DNA of 64,000 nt from Halocaridina rubra (GCA_037179515.1 JAXCGZ010003831.1:114124-178123); one strand, 5' to 3'. Positions 41,885 through 61,990 are shown, numbered from the stretch's first letter. Program-made: numbers and translations. Notes: a model not told the origin generated them from the sequence alone.

Positions 41885-42000
41885 CCATGCAATTGTGAGT
41901 ACGCCGCTTTTTATCCAGTAAGACAGGTTAAGCAATGTTGGGTCTGGTCAGTACTTGGATGGGTGTGCCCCGGGATCAACAGATACTGTTGGACTATAAC
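41885..42000 (+). mobile_element. 5S rRNA-derived sequence (pseudogene or SINE3-type head)
   Basis: GGCCATGCAATTGTGAGTAC, then GGTTAAGCAATGTTGGGTCT and GGTCAGTACTTGGATGGGTG match the 5' end and internal control region of 5S rRNA (family AGGTTAAGCAACGTC...GGTTAGTACTTGGATGGGTGACC). The middle and 3' parts diverge. Sequence to about 42075 (ATTCGGGAGGTCAGTG, CATTCGAGGGAAAG) may be the body of a 5S-headed SINE. Confidence 0.75.
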
Positions 42001-42159
42001 AGGACCGGAGTAGAGTTTGGGTGGACTACTCGATTCGGGAGGTCAGTGATTGACCCCCATTCGAGGGAAAGATCATCAAGAATTCTTGGAGAGTCACAAT
42101 TTTTTCTTTTCTTTTGCATCGGTGACCTTGTGCGGAGCTCCTAAATCGTAGGTTAAAGG

Positions 42160-42970
42160 TCATTCTGGAGTGTATCATCTTGGATAATGCTGCTGTTTGC
42201 GTTTTTTTTTTTTTTGCATTGTCTACGTTTTATACCAGATATAACTTGCATGTAATGTCGTGTCCGCGAGATATCGTAATAATTTTTCCCTTCACTTGCA
42301 CCATTATTGCAACATTAGGTGTTTTCTTCGACGTAACTTTTGCTATCCAATGGAATTTTGTGATTTTTACCCTGCAGTTGTTATTGACTGAAAAGCTGAT
42401 TGAGTTGCAAGCAATATAAGATTGCTTCTCTTGTACAAATGATTGATCTATCTTTAGGGAGAATGTTACTCTTATATTACTGTGCAAGAGTTGGCGTACT
42501 CAAAAGTGTTTCTTCATTAACTGTGTTGCTGTCTTTGGAACAACATATTCGAAACATGGAAGCTAACCAGACTTCGTGTCCTGCATATAATACTAAAAAA
42601 AGAAAAAAAAAAAAAAGCTAACCTCAGCGTTTCACATAATTTATATATATTTTTTTTATTTCATTTTCGTGCTTTCCCTCCTAATCCTTCCCATCCTTCC
42701 CCCCCCCTCTCTAGTGGCGACACCCTGCATAGGGCTAAGAGGGTTCACTCGACGCCGTCACTCATTCCCTCCCCCCCTACCCTATCTCTTTGTATCGGTA
42801 TCGATTCATATACGCCAGATAATATTGGCACCAATATTGGTCATCAGAATTTCGAAATATTTAGTTGATATTCAGGTTTGTCCTTTATTCATTGTCTGGG
42901 ACTTCATAACTTAATATAAAATTAGTATTTAAGTGTGCCTGTAACTGACATTTTTGTAAAGCTCTAAAAA
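42160..42970. other. Spacer without recognisable gene
   Basis: Mostly unique AT-rich sequence with a CCTTCCCC-rich patch near 42690. Short open frames show no family. Probably between the AEPT and SLC22 3' ends. Confidence 0.5.
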
Positions 42971-42971
42971 T

Positions 42972-42992
42972 ATTCTTCTTCTTCTTCTTCTT

Positions 42993-43070
<78 letters not shown>

Positions 43071-43071
43071 G
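42972..43071. repeat. (TTC)n(ATT)n microsatellite
   Basis: About 16 TTC units followed by about 16 ATT units. Confidence 0.97.
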
Positions 43072-43331
43072 GAAATATAAACCAAAAGTCAAGTTTTGTG
43101 TTTAATAATTAATTACATAAAATCAAGCTTTCGCTTGTTAAAAGAGTTATACTCCTACTTTTAGCTTGCTTTTGTTGCCTTATACGAAGAGAACGCCTTG
43201 GCTCCGCCCCTTCATCGCCTCCAGGTAAGCCTTCACTTACCTCAGGTATCAATGGATTAACTCTTTATCAAAGATCTGTCCCTTGGTTGGACTATATCAT
43301 CAGCCACATCCCCCTTCAAATGGAGTCTGAC

Positions 43332-43332
<1 letters not shown>

Positions 43333-43404
<72 letters not shown>

Positions 43405-43405
43405 T

Positions 43406-43479
<74 letters not shown>

Positions 43480-43516
43480 GTTATTATTATTATCATTATT
43501 ATTATTATTATTATTT

Positions 43517-43585
<69 letters not shown>

Positions 43586-43624
43586 TTATTATTATTTTCA
43601 TTATTATTATTATTATTATTATTT

Positions 43625-43683
<59 letters not shown>

Positions 43684-43732
43684 ATTATTATTATTATTAT
43701 TAATATTATTATTATTATTATTATTATTATAA
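43333..43732. repeat. (ATT)n microsatellite with scattered TTTC interruptions
   Basis: 400 bp of ATT with periodic TTTTCATT interruptions, some of which are spaced alike (internal duplication). Confidence 0.97.
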
Positions 43733-43840
43733 TTCAGAACAGAGTTCTTTAGTGCTGTCTGTTTCATTAATAAAATATAAGATGAGATATTAAACATTAA
43801 TTGTATAATAAGATGCAATCAAATGCTTGTTGTTTTTATT

Positions 43841-43971
<131 letters not shown>

Positions 43972-44213
43972 ATTATCTATGAGATATGCTATACTTAGAC
44001 CATAAGAAATATTAGAGTTATTCAGAACTTTCGAGCATAATATTCTCTCCATCTTCAATGATAGTTCACCCCTGAAGATGAATAAACAATTCATCTCGTA
44101 AGCGCTACTGAATTACATTTATCTCCTTTTTTCCTTTTGTAGTCTAAGTATTCATATGTTTATACTTGTATGCTATCACATCTCCTCCTCTTCCAAATCT
44201 TATTAGATCGCTT

Positions 44214-44455
<242 letters not shown>

Positions 44456-44551
44456 TTCCTTACATTTACCTTGAATTTTTTCACATTATCTCTTCACCTG
44501 TCTCGTACAGTAGCAATATATATATGGATGGTATGAACTGGACATGCAGTG

Positions 44552-44648
<97 letters not shown>
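44552..44648. repeat. (CT)n microsatellite
   Basis: A pure CT tract of about 48 units. Confidence 0.97.
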
Positions 44649-44650
<2 letters not shown>

Positions 44651-44836
44651 TGGTTAATTCCAGTAGGGAGCCATTGTTGACGCCTTTAGTCATGGCGTAC
44701 TTCATGTCATCTGAGTCCCGCAGGTTCCTCTCTTGTTTTCAGAATTCGGTTGTTCACTCCTACACATCTTTAACATCTCTTTGTGGTTTTGAGCTAAAAT
44801 AATAAGAAGAAAAAAGTTGATTATAGAGCGTATAAG

Positions 44837-44838
<2 letters not shown>

Positions 44839-44929
<91 letters not shown>

Positions 44930-44940
44930 ATATATATATT
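44839..44940. repeat. (TA)n microsatellite
   Basis: The left TA flank of the fold-back element that follows. Confidence 0.97.
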
Positions 44941-44978
44941 AATAATACTGAATTGTTAACATACAGTCTAAAATGGCA

Positions 44979-45236
44979 GGAAAAGCCTATTGAAAGCAAC
45001 AACGAAAATATATTTGAAGTACTTATTAATTTCGTGACCTTATCTGGTCACCTTCTCAAAGTACAATGACAAGAGATACAACTAGCAAATAAAGAACATA
45101 TGAAATGCTTTTCATATGTTCTTTATTTGCTAACTGTATTCCTTGTCATTGTACTCTGAGAAGGTGGCCAGATAAGGTCACGAAATTAATAAGTACTTCA
45201 AATATATTTCGTTGTTTTCTTTAATGGGCTTTTCCT
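44979..45236. mobile_element. Fold-back element between two (TA)n tracts, family H
   Basis: The arm GGAAAAGCCTATTGAAAGCA ... ACAACGAAAATATATTTGAA ... GACCTTATCTGGTCACCTTC pairs with the right arm (GAAGGTGGCCAGATAAGGTC ... TTTCGTTGTTTTC ... GGGCTTTTCCT) around a centre near 45105 (AACATATGAAA/TTTTCATATGTT). A half-element is present at 62444-62570. Confidence 0.8.

Positions 45237-45238
<2 letters not shown>

Positions 45239-45322
<84 letters not shown>
45239..45322. repeat. (TA)n microsatellite
   Basis: The right TA flank of the fold-back element. Confidence 0.97.
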
Positions 45323-45324
<2 letters not shown>

Positions 45325-45533
45325 GAATGCAGATTACATAAACATGTTATTGCTTTATTTTACATTTGGATTGTATATGAAAAAAAAAACAGAGTAAAGG
45401 TATTATGTATTTGAAGACTTAGACAATAAATAAATCCATTTTAGACAGTTATTTTTTCTTCTTCTTTTTTTTTAGGGATAGGATCAGTAATTGATGTATT
45501 GCATGTGGCCTCACGAGCCTGTGGACCAAAAGT

Positions 45534-45642
<109 letters not shown>

Positions 45643-45769
45643 ATTCAAGATTAGCTATAGTAACATAATGCTGCCTTAGTTACTTTTATTTAACTTGAAA
45701 ATATAAAAAAAAGGTCTATAGTTATTAAATTTGGCAAGATGTTTATCAAATATTTCTCACTCATGTTTC

Positions 45770-45960
45770 CAGCCCTTTCTGCTTGTTTTGGGTAGACTTG
45801 CCACAGTCAGAAGAGCTTGTCCACTTACCCTGTGGATGACCCAAGCAAGGTGGTGGTGGGGATTTTTTGCAACCCTTTATCCCCACGGAGCTAAGAGAAA
45901 TGATCGATATTTAATAGCCTCTGGTTAATGTGTTTGCTTTGACTTGGCCACTCCCTAACA
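45770..45960. repeat. Diverged dispersed repeat (cf. 15530-15760)
   Basis: TACCCTGTGGATGACCCAAG and CAACCCTTTATCCCC resemble the 15.5-kb repeat. It ends next to the SLC22 stop codon. Confidence 0.4.
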
Positions 45961-45976
45961 AAGGTGCATAATTCAT

Positions 45977-52855
<6,879 letters not shown>

Positions 52856-52904
52856 CTTGGGCGAAAATTATAGTTAGTTTATTCTAAGTTTTGGCGTTCC
52901 TGCT

Positions 52905-53640
52905 CTTGGTGTGACGTCTTTTGAAAGTTTTTTTTTTCTGTGTTAGCGTGATAGCTTTTCTAAGCTTTTTCTAGTTTTAGCGTGATAGCTTTTCAGAGTT
53001 TTTCCACTGGCGTGATAGCTTTTCAAAGTTTTTCTACTGGCGTGATAGCTTTTCACAGTTTTTCTACTGCCGTGATAGCTTCTCACAGTTTTTCTACAGG
53101 CGTGATAACTTTTCAAAGTTTTTCTACTGACGTGATAGATTTTTAAAGTTTTTCTACTGGCGTAATAGCTTATCAAAGTGTTTTTGTGATAACTTTTCAG
53201 AGCTGTTCTGCTTTGGCGTGATAGGATTCTTCAAAGGCCCGATTTCTTAAACAGTGTAAATCTAGGATACCATTTTGTTAGTTAGCTTGACACACAAATG
53301 GATTTTACAAACGCACCTGATCTCGGTTCTGTATGTGGCTAGGATCCCCCATGGGATCCTAGCCATACACAGAACCGCGTCAGATGCGTTTATGAAATCC
53401 ATTTGCGTGTGTCTAGCTAACTAACAATATGGTATCCTAGGTTTACACTGTTTAAGAAATCGGGCCAAAGTTTTCCCTAGTTTTGGCGTAATAGTTATTC
53501 TTCAAAGTTTTCCCTAGTTTTGACATGATAGTTTTCCAAGTGTTTCTAATTTGGTGCGACAATTTTTGGAAGTTATTTTTCTGCTTTTGGCGTGATAGCT
53601 CGAGGTTTATTCTTGCTTTTTGGCATAATAGCTGTAGGGG
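52905..53640. repeat. Minisatellite, ~30-bp unit, interrupted by a MITE
   Basis: The unit GGCGTGATAGCTTTTCAAAG followed by TTTTTCTACT repeats about ten times at 52945-53190. Decayed units (GCGTAATAGTTATTCTTCAA, GGCGTGATAGCTCGAGG) continue after the insertion at 53237-53465. Confidence 0.92.
53237..53465. mobile_element. MITE with 5-bp TSD CAAAG inside a minisatellite
   Basis: A 229-bp fold-back. It starts GCCCGATTTCTTAAACAGTG and ends CACTGTTTAAGAAATCGGGC, with arms that pair almost throughout (GTTAGTTAGCT.GACACAC; GGCTAGGATCCCCCATGGGATCCTAGCC at the centre, in two parts). CAAAG at 53232-53236 and 53466-53470 is a target duplication copied from the minisatellite unit. Confidence 0.87.
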
Positions 53641-53656
53641 TTATTTTTCTGATATT

Positions 53657-53968
<312 letters not shown>

Positions 53969-53989
53969 TACAATAACTATTTTCCCTTT

Positions 53990-54260
53990 ATAAGGAGAGT
54001 GGCAGAGTCAAAGTAAAATACTCTGATTCTTTGGGAAAAGAAAATACAGAGGAGGGAATTCCTGTCTCTTCACTCCGCCCCATTTTCTCGACTCTTACGA
54101 CACGCAGGGGAACATGGAGGAAGTATTCTAGCTTCCCTCCCTCAGGGAGAGTGAAAATGATTATATGGATAATAAATTTCCTTCGTATAAAATTAGGCAT
54201 AAAACTGATATGGAAATTGAGGTAATGTAAGGATACTAGGAGTCGCCCTCCAAAGGGCAT
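53990..54260. repeat. Dispersed repeat, family G
   Basis: AGTCAAAGTAAAATACTCTG ... GGGAAAAGAAAATACAGAGG ... TCACTCCGCCCC resembles 13240-13500. The complementary 91- and 64-codon frames have no known domain. Confidence 0.45.
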
Positions 54261-54279
54261 CATCTAAAAAATTTATAAT

Positions 54280-54320
54280 ATTATTATTATCATTATTTTT
54301 TATTTTTTTATTGTTATTAC

Positions 54321-54365
<45 letters not shown>

Positions 54366-54394
54366 GTAATTATTATTATCATCATCATCATCAT

Positions 54395-54439
<45 letters not shown>

Positions 54440-54444
54440 CATCA

Positions 54445-54502
<58 letters not shown>
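54280..54502. repeat. (ATT)n / (ATC)n / (AAT)n compound microsatellite
   Basis: ATT, ATC, AAT, ATT blocks; AAT and ATT halves are complementary. Confidence 0.96.
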
Positions 54503-54503
<1 letters not shown>

Positions 54504-54634
54504 GCCGCCGAATTTGTTAATTTTGTTACAATGAAGCACGTACAGTATTATCAAACTTTCAAAAGTTCATTAAAAGGAAAAAAAATTCTCGAAAACACAA
54601 AGAAAATAGAAAGTGTCGGAGAGCAACCAATAAC

Positions 54635-54876
<242 letters not shown>

Positions 54877-54878
<2 letters not shown>

Positions 54879-56620
54879 ATTACCTAATTGTTATTACCTA
54901 ATTGTGTTTACGGGAAAGAGCCCAAAGCTCGTATCTTCCCGTCTCCTCATCGGTTCCATTTTATACTTAGTGATACTTATCATACCTGTCCTTAAAACTA
55001 TGGATTGAGATAGCATTAACTACCTCCTCGCTTAGCCAATTCCAATTATCAACTACTCTTACACTGAAAAAGTATTTCCTTACATCCTGCGAAGAAGTTT
55101 TCTTACGAAACTTCAAACTATGACCTCTAGTTCTAGAGCCAGCCATATCAAAATATCGATCCCTATCCACTCTATCATAACCATGAAGGAATTTAAAGAC
55201 TGTCACCATATCCCCCCTCACTCTTCTAGCTTCGAGTGATGGTAAGTCTAATTCCCTCAGCCTCTCATCATAACTGAGATTGCGTATTTCTGGCACCAAT
55301 TTCGTGGCATGTCTTTGAACTTTTTCAAGCTTAGCTATGTGCTTTTTCAAGTGCGGATTCCAAAAGGGGGCTGCATATTCGAGTTTTGGCCTCACATAGG
55401 TTACATAAATATTTCTGAACATTTCCTTGTCCATGTGCCTGAAGGCTACCCTTACATTTGATAAGAATGCATATGCTGCCCTTACTATGCCATTTATATG
55501 TATTTCTGGAGACAAATCTGCCAGTATGTTTACTCCTAGATCTCTCTCATTTTCTGTCTCTTGAAGTTGTACTCCAGCCACTGAGTAGTCAAGCTTGGGC
55601 CTTCTTGCACTTGTACCCATTCTCATTACCTTACATTTTGAAGTATTGAATTTCATTAGCCACTTTTCTGACCACTCATGCAGATTATTTTGATCCTCCT
55701 GAAGTTCTCTACCATTGTTCTCGTTTTTTACTTTCTTCACAATCTTTGCATCATCTGCAAACATATTCATGAATGAATTTACAGACTCTGGTAGGTCATT
55801 TACATATACAAGGAACAAAAGTGGCCCTAAAACTGAACCCTGTGGAACTCCACTACTAACTCTTCTCCATTCAGACACTGAGTGTCTTACTCTAACCCTC
55901 AGTTCCCTTCCTTCTAAGTAAGTTTTTATCCATTCCAAAACATTTCCACCTATTCTAGCCATTGATTGCAGCTTCCTAATAAGTCTCCCATGTGGAACAG
56001 TGTCAAACGCTTCTGGAAGTCTAGGAATATGCAATCTGCCCAGCCCTCTCTTTCCTGTAAGATTTGGCTTACCTCATCATAAAATCCTAATAAGTTTGTT
56101 ACTGTTGATCTACCTTCTCTCAAGCCATGTTGCCTCACTGACAAAAAGTTGAAGGATTCCAAGTGAAGAGAGATATGTTTCCTTAGTAGTTTCTCCATAA
56201 CTTTGCAAACTATGCTGGTCAAGGAAACTGGTCTATAGTTCAGAGCCGTATCCCTCCTTCCCTTTTTGAAGATAGGTATCACATTTGCTTGTTTCCAGCA
56301 TCTTGGAATCTCCCCCGACTCCAGTGACTCCTTAAATATGATACTTAGTGCCACTGATATTGTGTTTGCGCATTTTTTAAGCACATGAGGTGATATGTCA
56401 TCGGGACCTGTAGCTTTATGAACATCTAAATCCATTAGCGCTTTGCATACCTCTGTGGCTGTAAGGTTGATGTTCTCTAATACCGGCCCTTGAGCTTCTA
56501 TCACTGCAATCTGAGGGGGTGGGGTATTTTCTACTGTAAATACTGACTGGAACTCCTTGTTCAATTCTTTGCAGATCTCTTCATCCATCTCAGTGATGCT
56601 TCCATCCGCTCTCTTTAGCG
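54877..56620 (-). mobile_element. LINE with near-intact reverse transcriptase (one frameshift)
   Basis: The best RT copy in the window, on the minus strand. Two overlapping frames (56588-55950 and 56034-54967) together cover the RT: DVHKATGPDD, IPIFKKGRRDTALNYRPVSL, FNFLSVRQHGLREGRSTVTN, IFLDFQK, then in the next frame AFDTVPHGRL, SSGVPQGSVLGPLLF, YVNDLP, FADDAKIV, MKFNTSKCKVMRMG, LEKVQRHATKLV and the end KDRYDKYH. One frame change near 56010 separates the two. No endonuclease domain upstream; the element is truncated near 56620 at a TG repeat. Jockey or CR1 clade cannot be separated by eye. Confidence 0.94.
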
Positions 56621-56629
56621 TGTGTGTGT

Positions 56630-57391
<762 letters not shown>

Positions 57392-57504
57392 ATTTATATC
57401 CATAATGAAATAAATTTGCCCTAATTTGCCACAGAAGAAAATGAGAGAGAAGAGAGAGAGAAAAAAGAAGAGTTTAGCAGTAATGAAAATAATAAAAACA
57501 ACTA

Positions 57505-57518
57505 TAATAATAATAATG

Positions 57519-57597
<79 letters not shown>

Positions 57598-57619
57598 TAA
57601 TAATAATAATAATAATAAT

Positions 57620-57670
<51 letters not shown>

Positions 57671-57696
57671 TATTATTATTAGTAGTAGTAGTAGTG

Positions 57697-57740
<44 letters not shown>

Positions 57741-57757
57741 TGTAGTAATAATAATAA

Positions 57758-57804
<47 letters not shown>

Positions 57805-57865
57805 TCATTATTATTATTACTGTTGTTGTTGTCGTTATCATTGTTTTTGTTGTTGTTGTTATTGT
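57505..57865. repeat. (AAT)n(AGT)n(TTG)n compound microsatellite
   Basis: AAT tract, short ATT, then AGT units interrupted by AAT, ending in GTT/TTG units. Confidence 0.96.
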
Positions 57866-57869
57866 TATG

Positions 57870-58588
57870 CAAAAGTACAAAGAGCAAAACATAAAAATAA
57901 GACAAAAGCCATCATTTATTACGAAATAATGCTAATATATTGATTTACTTTCCTTTGGTCAGCACTTCTTACAAAATGCAAGGTCATGCCGAGGTCAGGG
58001 CATGCCAGAGGTCACACCTTGTTCTATATTTTGTCTTTTCATTATTTCCTCAAGAGCTACGAAACAGTTAATTTTTGCTCACATCGAGATGCAGTCTTAT
58101 GAAGGTACTGTTGCTTCACATGCCTCACACATCGAATGATGAGTACATCGGGAATATTATGTTGATACAATCTACCACAAGGAACATCACTATCCCCTCT
58201 TTATTATAATCAAGTGGTTCTGGTGAAGAGAGGCTGTACATGGCTTTTAGAGGATTCAAACCTGGGACATTCTGGGTGTGAAGCAAGATTCATTTGCAGC
58301 CATCTTGCCTTTTCCCCAGAACATATTTCTCAGAGATCTAAAATTCTGTGTATTAGCACATGAAGACTCCAAACAATTATCTTATCTTAGTTATCAGTGA
58401 CCTGCAGCTGTGTATATCAGATCTGTGGTATTGTCAAAGTAAATTATTCCGATTCGGGAATCATGTCTCTAGCTGTCAAGAGGAATTCTTATCACATACA
58501 ACGTAACCAAAGCAAACCCAGCATAACCTAACCTCCACCCCAGATTAAGATCCTAAAATTACATTAGATACTTCGTCTGGTATGGATC
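57870..58588. other. Unique spacer, no gene recognised
   Basis: No coding block found. A minus-strand stretch CAGGTTTGAATCC near 58255-58267 resembles a tRNA B box, but the A-box side is unconvincing. Confidence 0.45.
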
Positions 58589-58655
58589 CTATTATTATTA
58601 TTATTATTATTATTAGTAGTAGTAGTAGTAGTAGTTGTAGTAGTAGTAGTATTAT

Positions 58656-58721
<66 letters not shown>

Positions 58722-58774
58722 CATTATTATTATAATTATTTTACCAATAATTTAACATGGAAGCTTTCGTACAA

Positions 58775-58870
<96 letters not shown>
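58589..58870. repeat. (ATT)n(AGT)n(ATT)n and (CT)n microsatellites
   Basis: ATT/AGT tracts to 58740 and a CT tract at 58777-58870. Confidence 0.96.
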
Positions 58871-58872
<2 letters not shown>

Positions 58873-59319
58873 ACAGAAACCATTCATTCTTGAAAGACCA
58901 TAGGTGCATAAATTTACTATTGACAAATTTATGCATGTGGCTCCCCGTCTCATGGCCAGTTATGCTATTCCAATGTCCAACATAAATTGCTTTAAAATAA
59001 TTTATTTTTATTTATTTGCATATTTACATATGGGAAAAAACTATCAATATCTGTAACTCCCCGTGTCCTGGTCAGTTTAATTTTGGCTCACTAATTCTAT
59101 CTGAATATGAATGTTAAAACTGTAAACGAATATTGAAATAAATGTATTTAAATCAACATTATGTTCATCAAAATAAGCAAATAGATGAAAAAAAAAAACA
59201 TGAACTAATTACAAAAAAAATCTGGAGAAATATTTTTTCTGTAAATTCGATTATTATTTTTTCCAAAAGTCTGATTGAAGGAAGATCTGGTTGATCTGTC
59301 TATCCATCTATCTTTCTAG

Positions 59320-59324
<5 letters not shown>
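58871..59324. other. AT-rich spacer, no gene recognised
   Basis: Two similar short segments (AATTTATGCATGTGGCTCCCC near 58926 and ATATCTGTAACTCCCCGTGTCC near 59046, each followed by CAGTT) hint at a diverged duplication. Otherwise nothing is seen. Confidence 0.4.
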
Positions 59325-59355
<31 letters not shown>

Positions 59356-59545
59356 ATATATATATACATACACTATTATTTTTAAGTAATTAGAATACTT
59401 TCTTTGATAAAAGGGGACCACTTCTCTCACATATATTTGGTTCGCTCGTTATCACAGGAGTCTAATATATGTCCTCTTGATGAATTCTGTAACACAACTG
59501 TCTCTCTCTCTCTGATTAGAGACTCTTGTTGTAAACTTCTGAGAT

Positions 59546-59632
<87 letters not shown>
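59325..59632. repeat. (CTAT)n and (CT)n microsatellites
   Basis: CTAT units at about 59320-59352 and a CT tract at 59547-59632. Confidence 0.95.
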
Positions 59633-59636
<4 letters not shown>

Positions 59637-59667
59637 ACATAGGATGTACTGTGTGTGGGAGCAGCTG

Positions 59668-59699
<32 letters not shown>

Positions 59700-59709
59700 G
59701 ATTATGTGT

Positions 59710-59905
59710 AGTCACCGTGGCTCAAGCGGTAGCATCCGCGACTCTGAGGCGTCAGGTGGAGGGTTCGCGCCCCGTCACGGTCCGAGGTTAGCAAGGGCAT
59801 GCGCTCAGGGTAGCGATTACATATGCCAAAACAAGTCCTTCGCAGGAAGGCAACCGTCCTAGCCCTTGGTTGAAAAGAGAGTCCGTGACGTAAAACCGGA
59901 ACGGT
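59710..59905 (+). mobile_element. tRNA-derived SINE, family A (full length)
   Basis: TAGTCACCGTGGCTCAAGCG, GTAGCATCCGCGACTC, GGTGGAGGGTTCGCGCCCC (B box), GTCACGGTCCGAGGTTAGC and the end GACGTAAAACCGGAAC. A GTTGTTG/GGTGGTGGTG run occurs on both sides. Confidence 0.88.
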
Positions 59906-59949
59906 GGTGGTGGTGATTATATTGATAATGGCATATAAATGTCTCAGAG

Positions 59950-60110
59950 GTCGCGGCGACTCAGTGATGGAGCGCGGAGTCTGGAAGCGACTTGCGTGGG
60001 TTCGATCCTGCCGCGGGGCGTTAGAAACGGCGTCTTGCCTTAATGCCCCAGCTCTAGCATGTATGTCTCCACTCCCGTACGAATGGGGAGTATTTTTAAT
60101 ACTTAAAGCT
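59950..60110 (+). mobile_element. tRNA-derived SINE, family B
   Basis: CGCGGCGACTCAGTGATGGA (A box), GTGGGTTCGATCCTGCCGCG (B box), CTTGCCTTAATGCCCCAGCT and CCACTCCCGTACGAATGGGG. Confidence 0.82.
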
Positions 60111-60146
60111 GTCTTGGTTCTCGTAAGTCGGCGTCAGACAATGGTA

Positions 60147-60335
60147 TGTGATCGTTTTTACGTCACGGACTCCCTTTTTCTATTAAGGGTTAAGACTGTC
60201 TTTTGCGAAGGATTGGTTTTAGTAATTGCGACCGTTACCCTGAGCCAATGCCCATTCTAACCTCTGACCGTGGCGGGTCGCGAACCCTCCACTTGACGAA
60301 TCAAAGTCGCCAACGTTATCACTCGGCCATGTTGA
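60147..60335 (-). mobile_element. tRNA-derived SINE, family A (diverged subfamily)
   Basis: The minus strand shows GCCGAGTGATAACGTTGGCG, GGAGGGTTCGCGACCCGCC and AGGTTAGAATGGGCATTGGC. Its CAATTACTAAAACCAATCC replaces the main-family CATCTGCCAAAACAAGTCC. Confidence 0.8.
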
Positions 60336-60371
60336 CTACATACCCACGACAAGAGTACAGGAGAGAAGTTC

Positions 60372-60565
60372 CGGTTTTTACGTCACGGACTCCCTTTTCT
60401 ACCAAGGGCTAGGACGGTTGCCTTCTTTTGAAGGACTTGTTTTGGCATATGTAATTGTTACCCTGAGTGCATGCCCTTGCTAACCTCAGACCGTGACGGG
60501 GCGCGAACCCTCGACCTGACGCCTCAGAGTCGCGGACGCTACCGTTTTAGCCACGGTAACTACCA
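60372..60565 (-). mobile_element. tRNA-derived SINE, family A
   Basis: The minus strand shows TTACCGTGGCTAAAACGGTA, GTCGAGGGTTCGCGCCCC, CACGGTCTGAGGTTAGCAAG and GACGTAAAAACCGGAAC. Confidence 0.86.
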
Positions 60566-61183
60566 GTACAGGAGATAAATAGTATTAAAAATTTGCCGTC
60601 TGACAAGCCTACCTACGTCCTGCCAACTAAGCAGGTTTAATGACTACGTCTATGAAAATGGCAAGCCACAGATGGAATATACTGCACCATGAACCTGGGC
60701 ACACAAAATGAGAATATAATCTAAATATGACAGAGCTCAGAAAATCCATCATCACCTTCCTAGATAGTCTGCAAACTTTATAATGTTTTTTTTTTTCTTT
60801 GGAATATTCCATTATTGCTGGCTGAGATTGTAGACAAATGCAAACACTGACTGTTTTTTTTTATTGTTTCTTAAATAGACTGGTTAAATATATGCCAAAA
60901 AAATAATAAATTTGCACTTTTTCGATGGGATTTTTTTACGATTCCTAAGCATAAATTCGCTTTTGATGTGAGTCACTGAGCAGTAGAAATTAAGAAGAAT
61001 CTTAATATACTGTATAGCCATTATAATTCATTTGTAAGTATTAAAAGAATAACGAAATTTCTTTCAAGCACTGCAATTTTGCATGTTTTAATCAGCAGTC
61101 CTCCTGTATAGAGAATCTATCCACTTGCTTGAGTAATAGCGTGAGAAAATAAGCTTTCACTAAGTCGTGTATTGTTGTTGTTC
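60566..61183. other. Unique spacer, no gene recognised
   Basis: AT-rich single-copy-looking sequence. A 61-codon minus frame at 60627-60812 has no known domain. Confidence 0.5.
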
Positions 61184-61372
61184 CGGTATTACGTCACGGA
61201 CTCCCTTTTTAACCAAGGGCTAGGACGATTGTCTTCTTGAGAAGGACTTGTTTTGACAGATGTAATCCTTACCTCGAGTGCATGCCCTTGCTAACCTCAA
61301 ACCGTGACGGGGAGCGAACCCTCGACCTGACGCCTCAGAGTCGCGGACGCTACCGCTTGAGCCACGGCGACT
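61184..61372 (-). mobile_element. tRNA-derived SINE, family A
   Basis: The minus strand shows GTCGCCGTGGCTCAAGCGGT, GTCGAGGGTTCGCTCCCC and GTGACGTAATACCGGAAC. The duplicated flank TTTCACTAAGTCGT(A/G)TATTG, at about 61157-61171 and 61375-61394, is the target-site duplication. Confidence 0.88.
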
Positions 61373-61432
61373 ACTTTCACTAAGTCGTATATTGGTAATT
61401 CAAAATCAAATGGGGACATATACCAAATCGAA

Positions 61433-61600
61433 ATGGCCTCATTAAGAATTGGAACCTGACTTTTATCAGCGGTTAGGTTAGGTTAGAATTTCAGTTTAGC
61501 CTTTACCAACAGTGACCAACTGAAGACTACGGACCTCAACTATACTCCAACTACAGAATTAGGACCCACAAATATTTCAGGATCCTATTCTTCATGAGCT
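61433..61600. mobile_element. MITE family M, second copy
   Basis: The left GGCCTCATTAAGAATTGGAA and the right TCCTATTCTTCATGAGCTCC are inverted. The interior GGTTAGGTTAGGTTAG and CAGTGACCAACTGAAGAC correspond in reverse to the copy at 52307. Confidence 0.72.
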
Positions 61601-61918
61601 CCAAACCAAATTTATGCTAAGAAAAAAAAAAAACCTGTTATGAAAAGCAGTTCACACAAATGGAAAAGATATTCTAAGAATATTTAATAATTTCCTCCAA
61701 AATTTATAATCACTAAAAGTTCTTGTTGAGAGTTTGTAGAAGAAATTTACTCATCTGTGGAAGATGAATTTATTTCCCCTTCAATATATTTCCCCTTAAA
61801 TTTATTTCCCCTTAAATATATTTCCATGAACTTCATGCCACATCCACGAGTTACAAGAATTTGGTTAAATGTATTTCTAATGAATATTTGTTTGTGCCGA
61901 TGACAATAGATGCATTGG

Positions 61919-61922
<4 letters not shown>
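61601..61922. repeat. Spacer with short 18-bp tandem repeat
   Basis: TTTATTTCCCCTTAAATATA-like units repeat four times at about 61769-61826. The rest is unremarkable. Confidence 0.7.

Positions 61923-61990
<68 letters not shown>
61923..61990. repeat. (GA)n microsatellite
   Basis: A pure GA tract of about 34 units. Confidence 0.97.
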
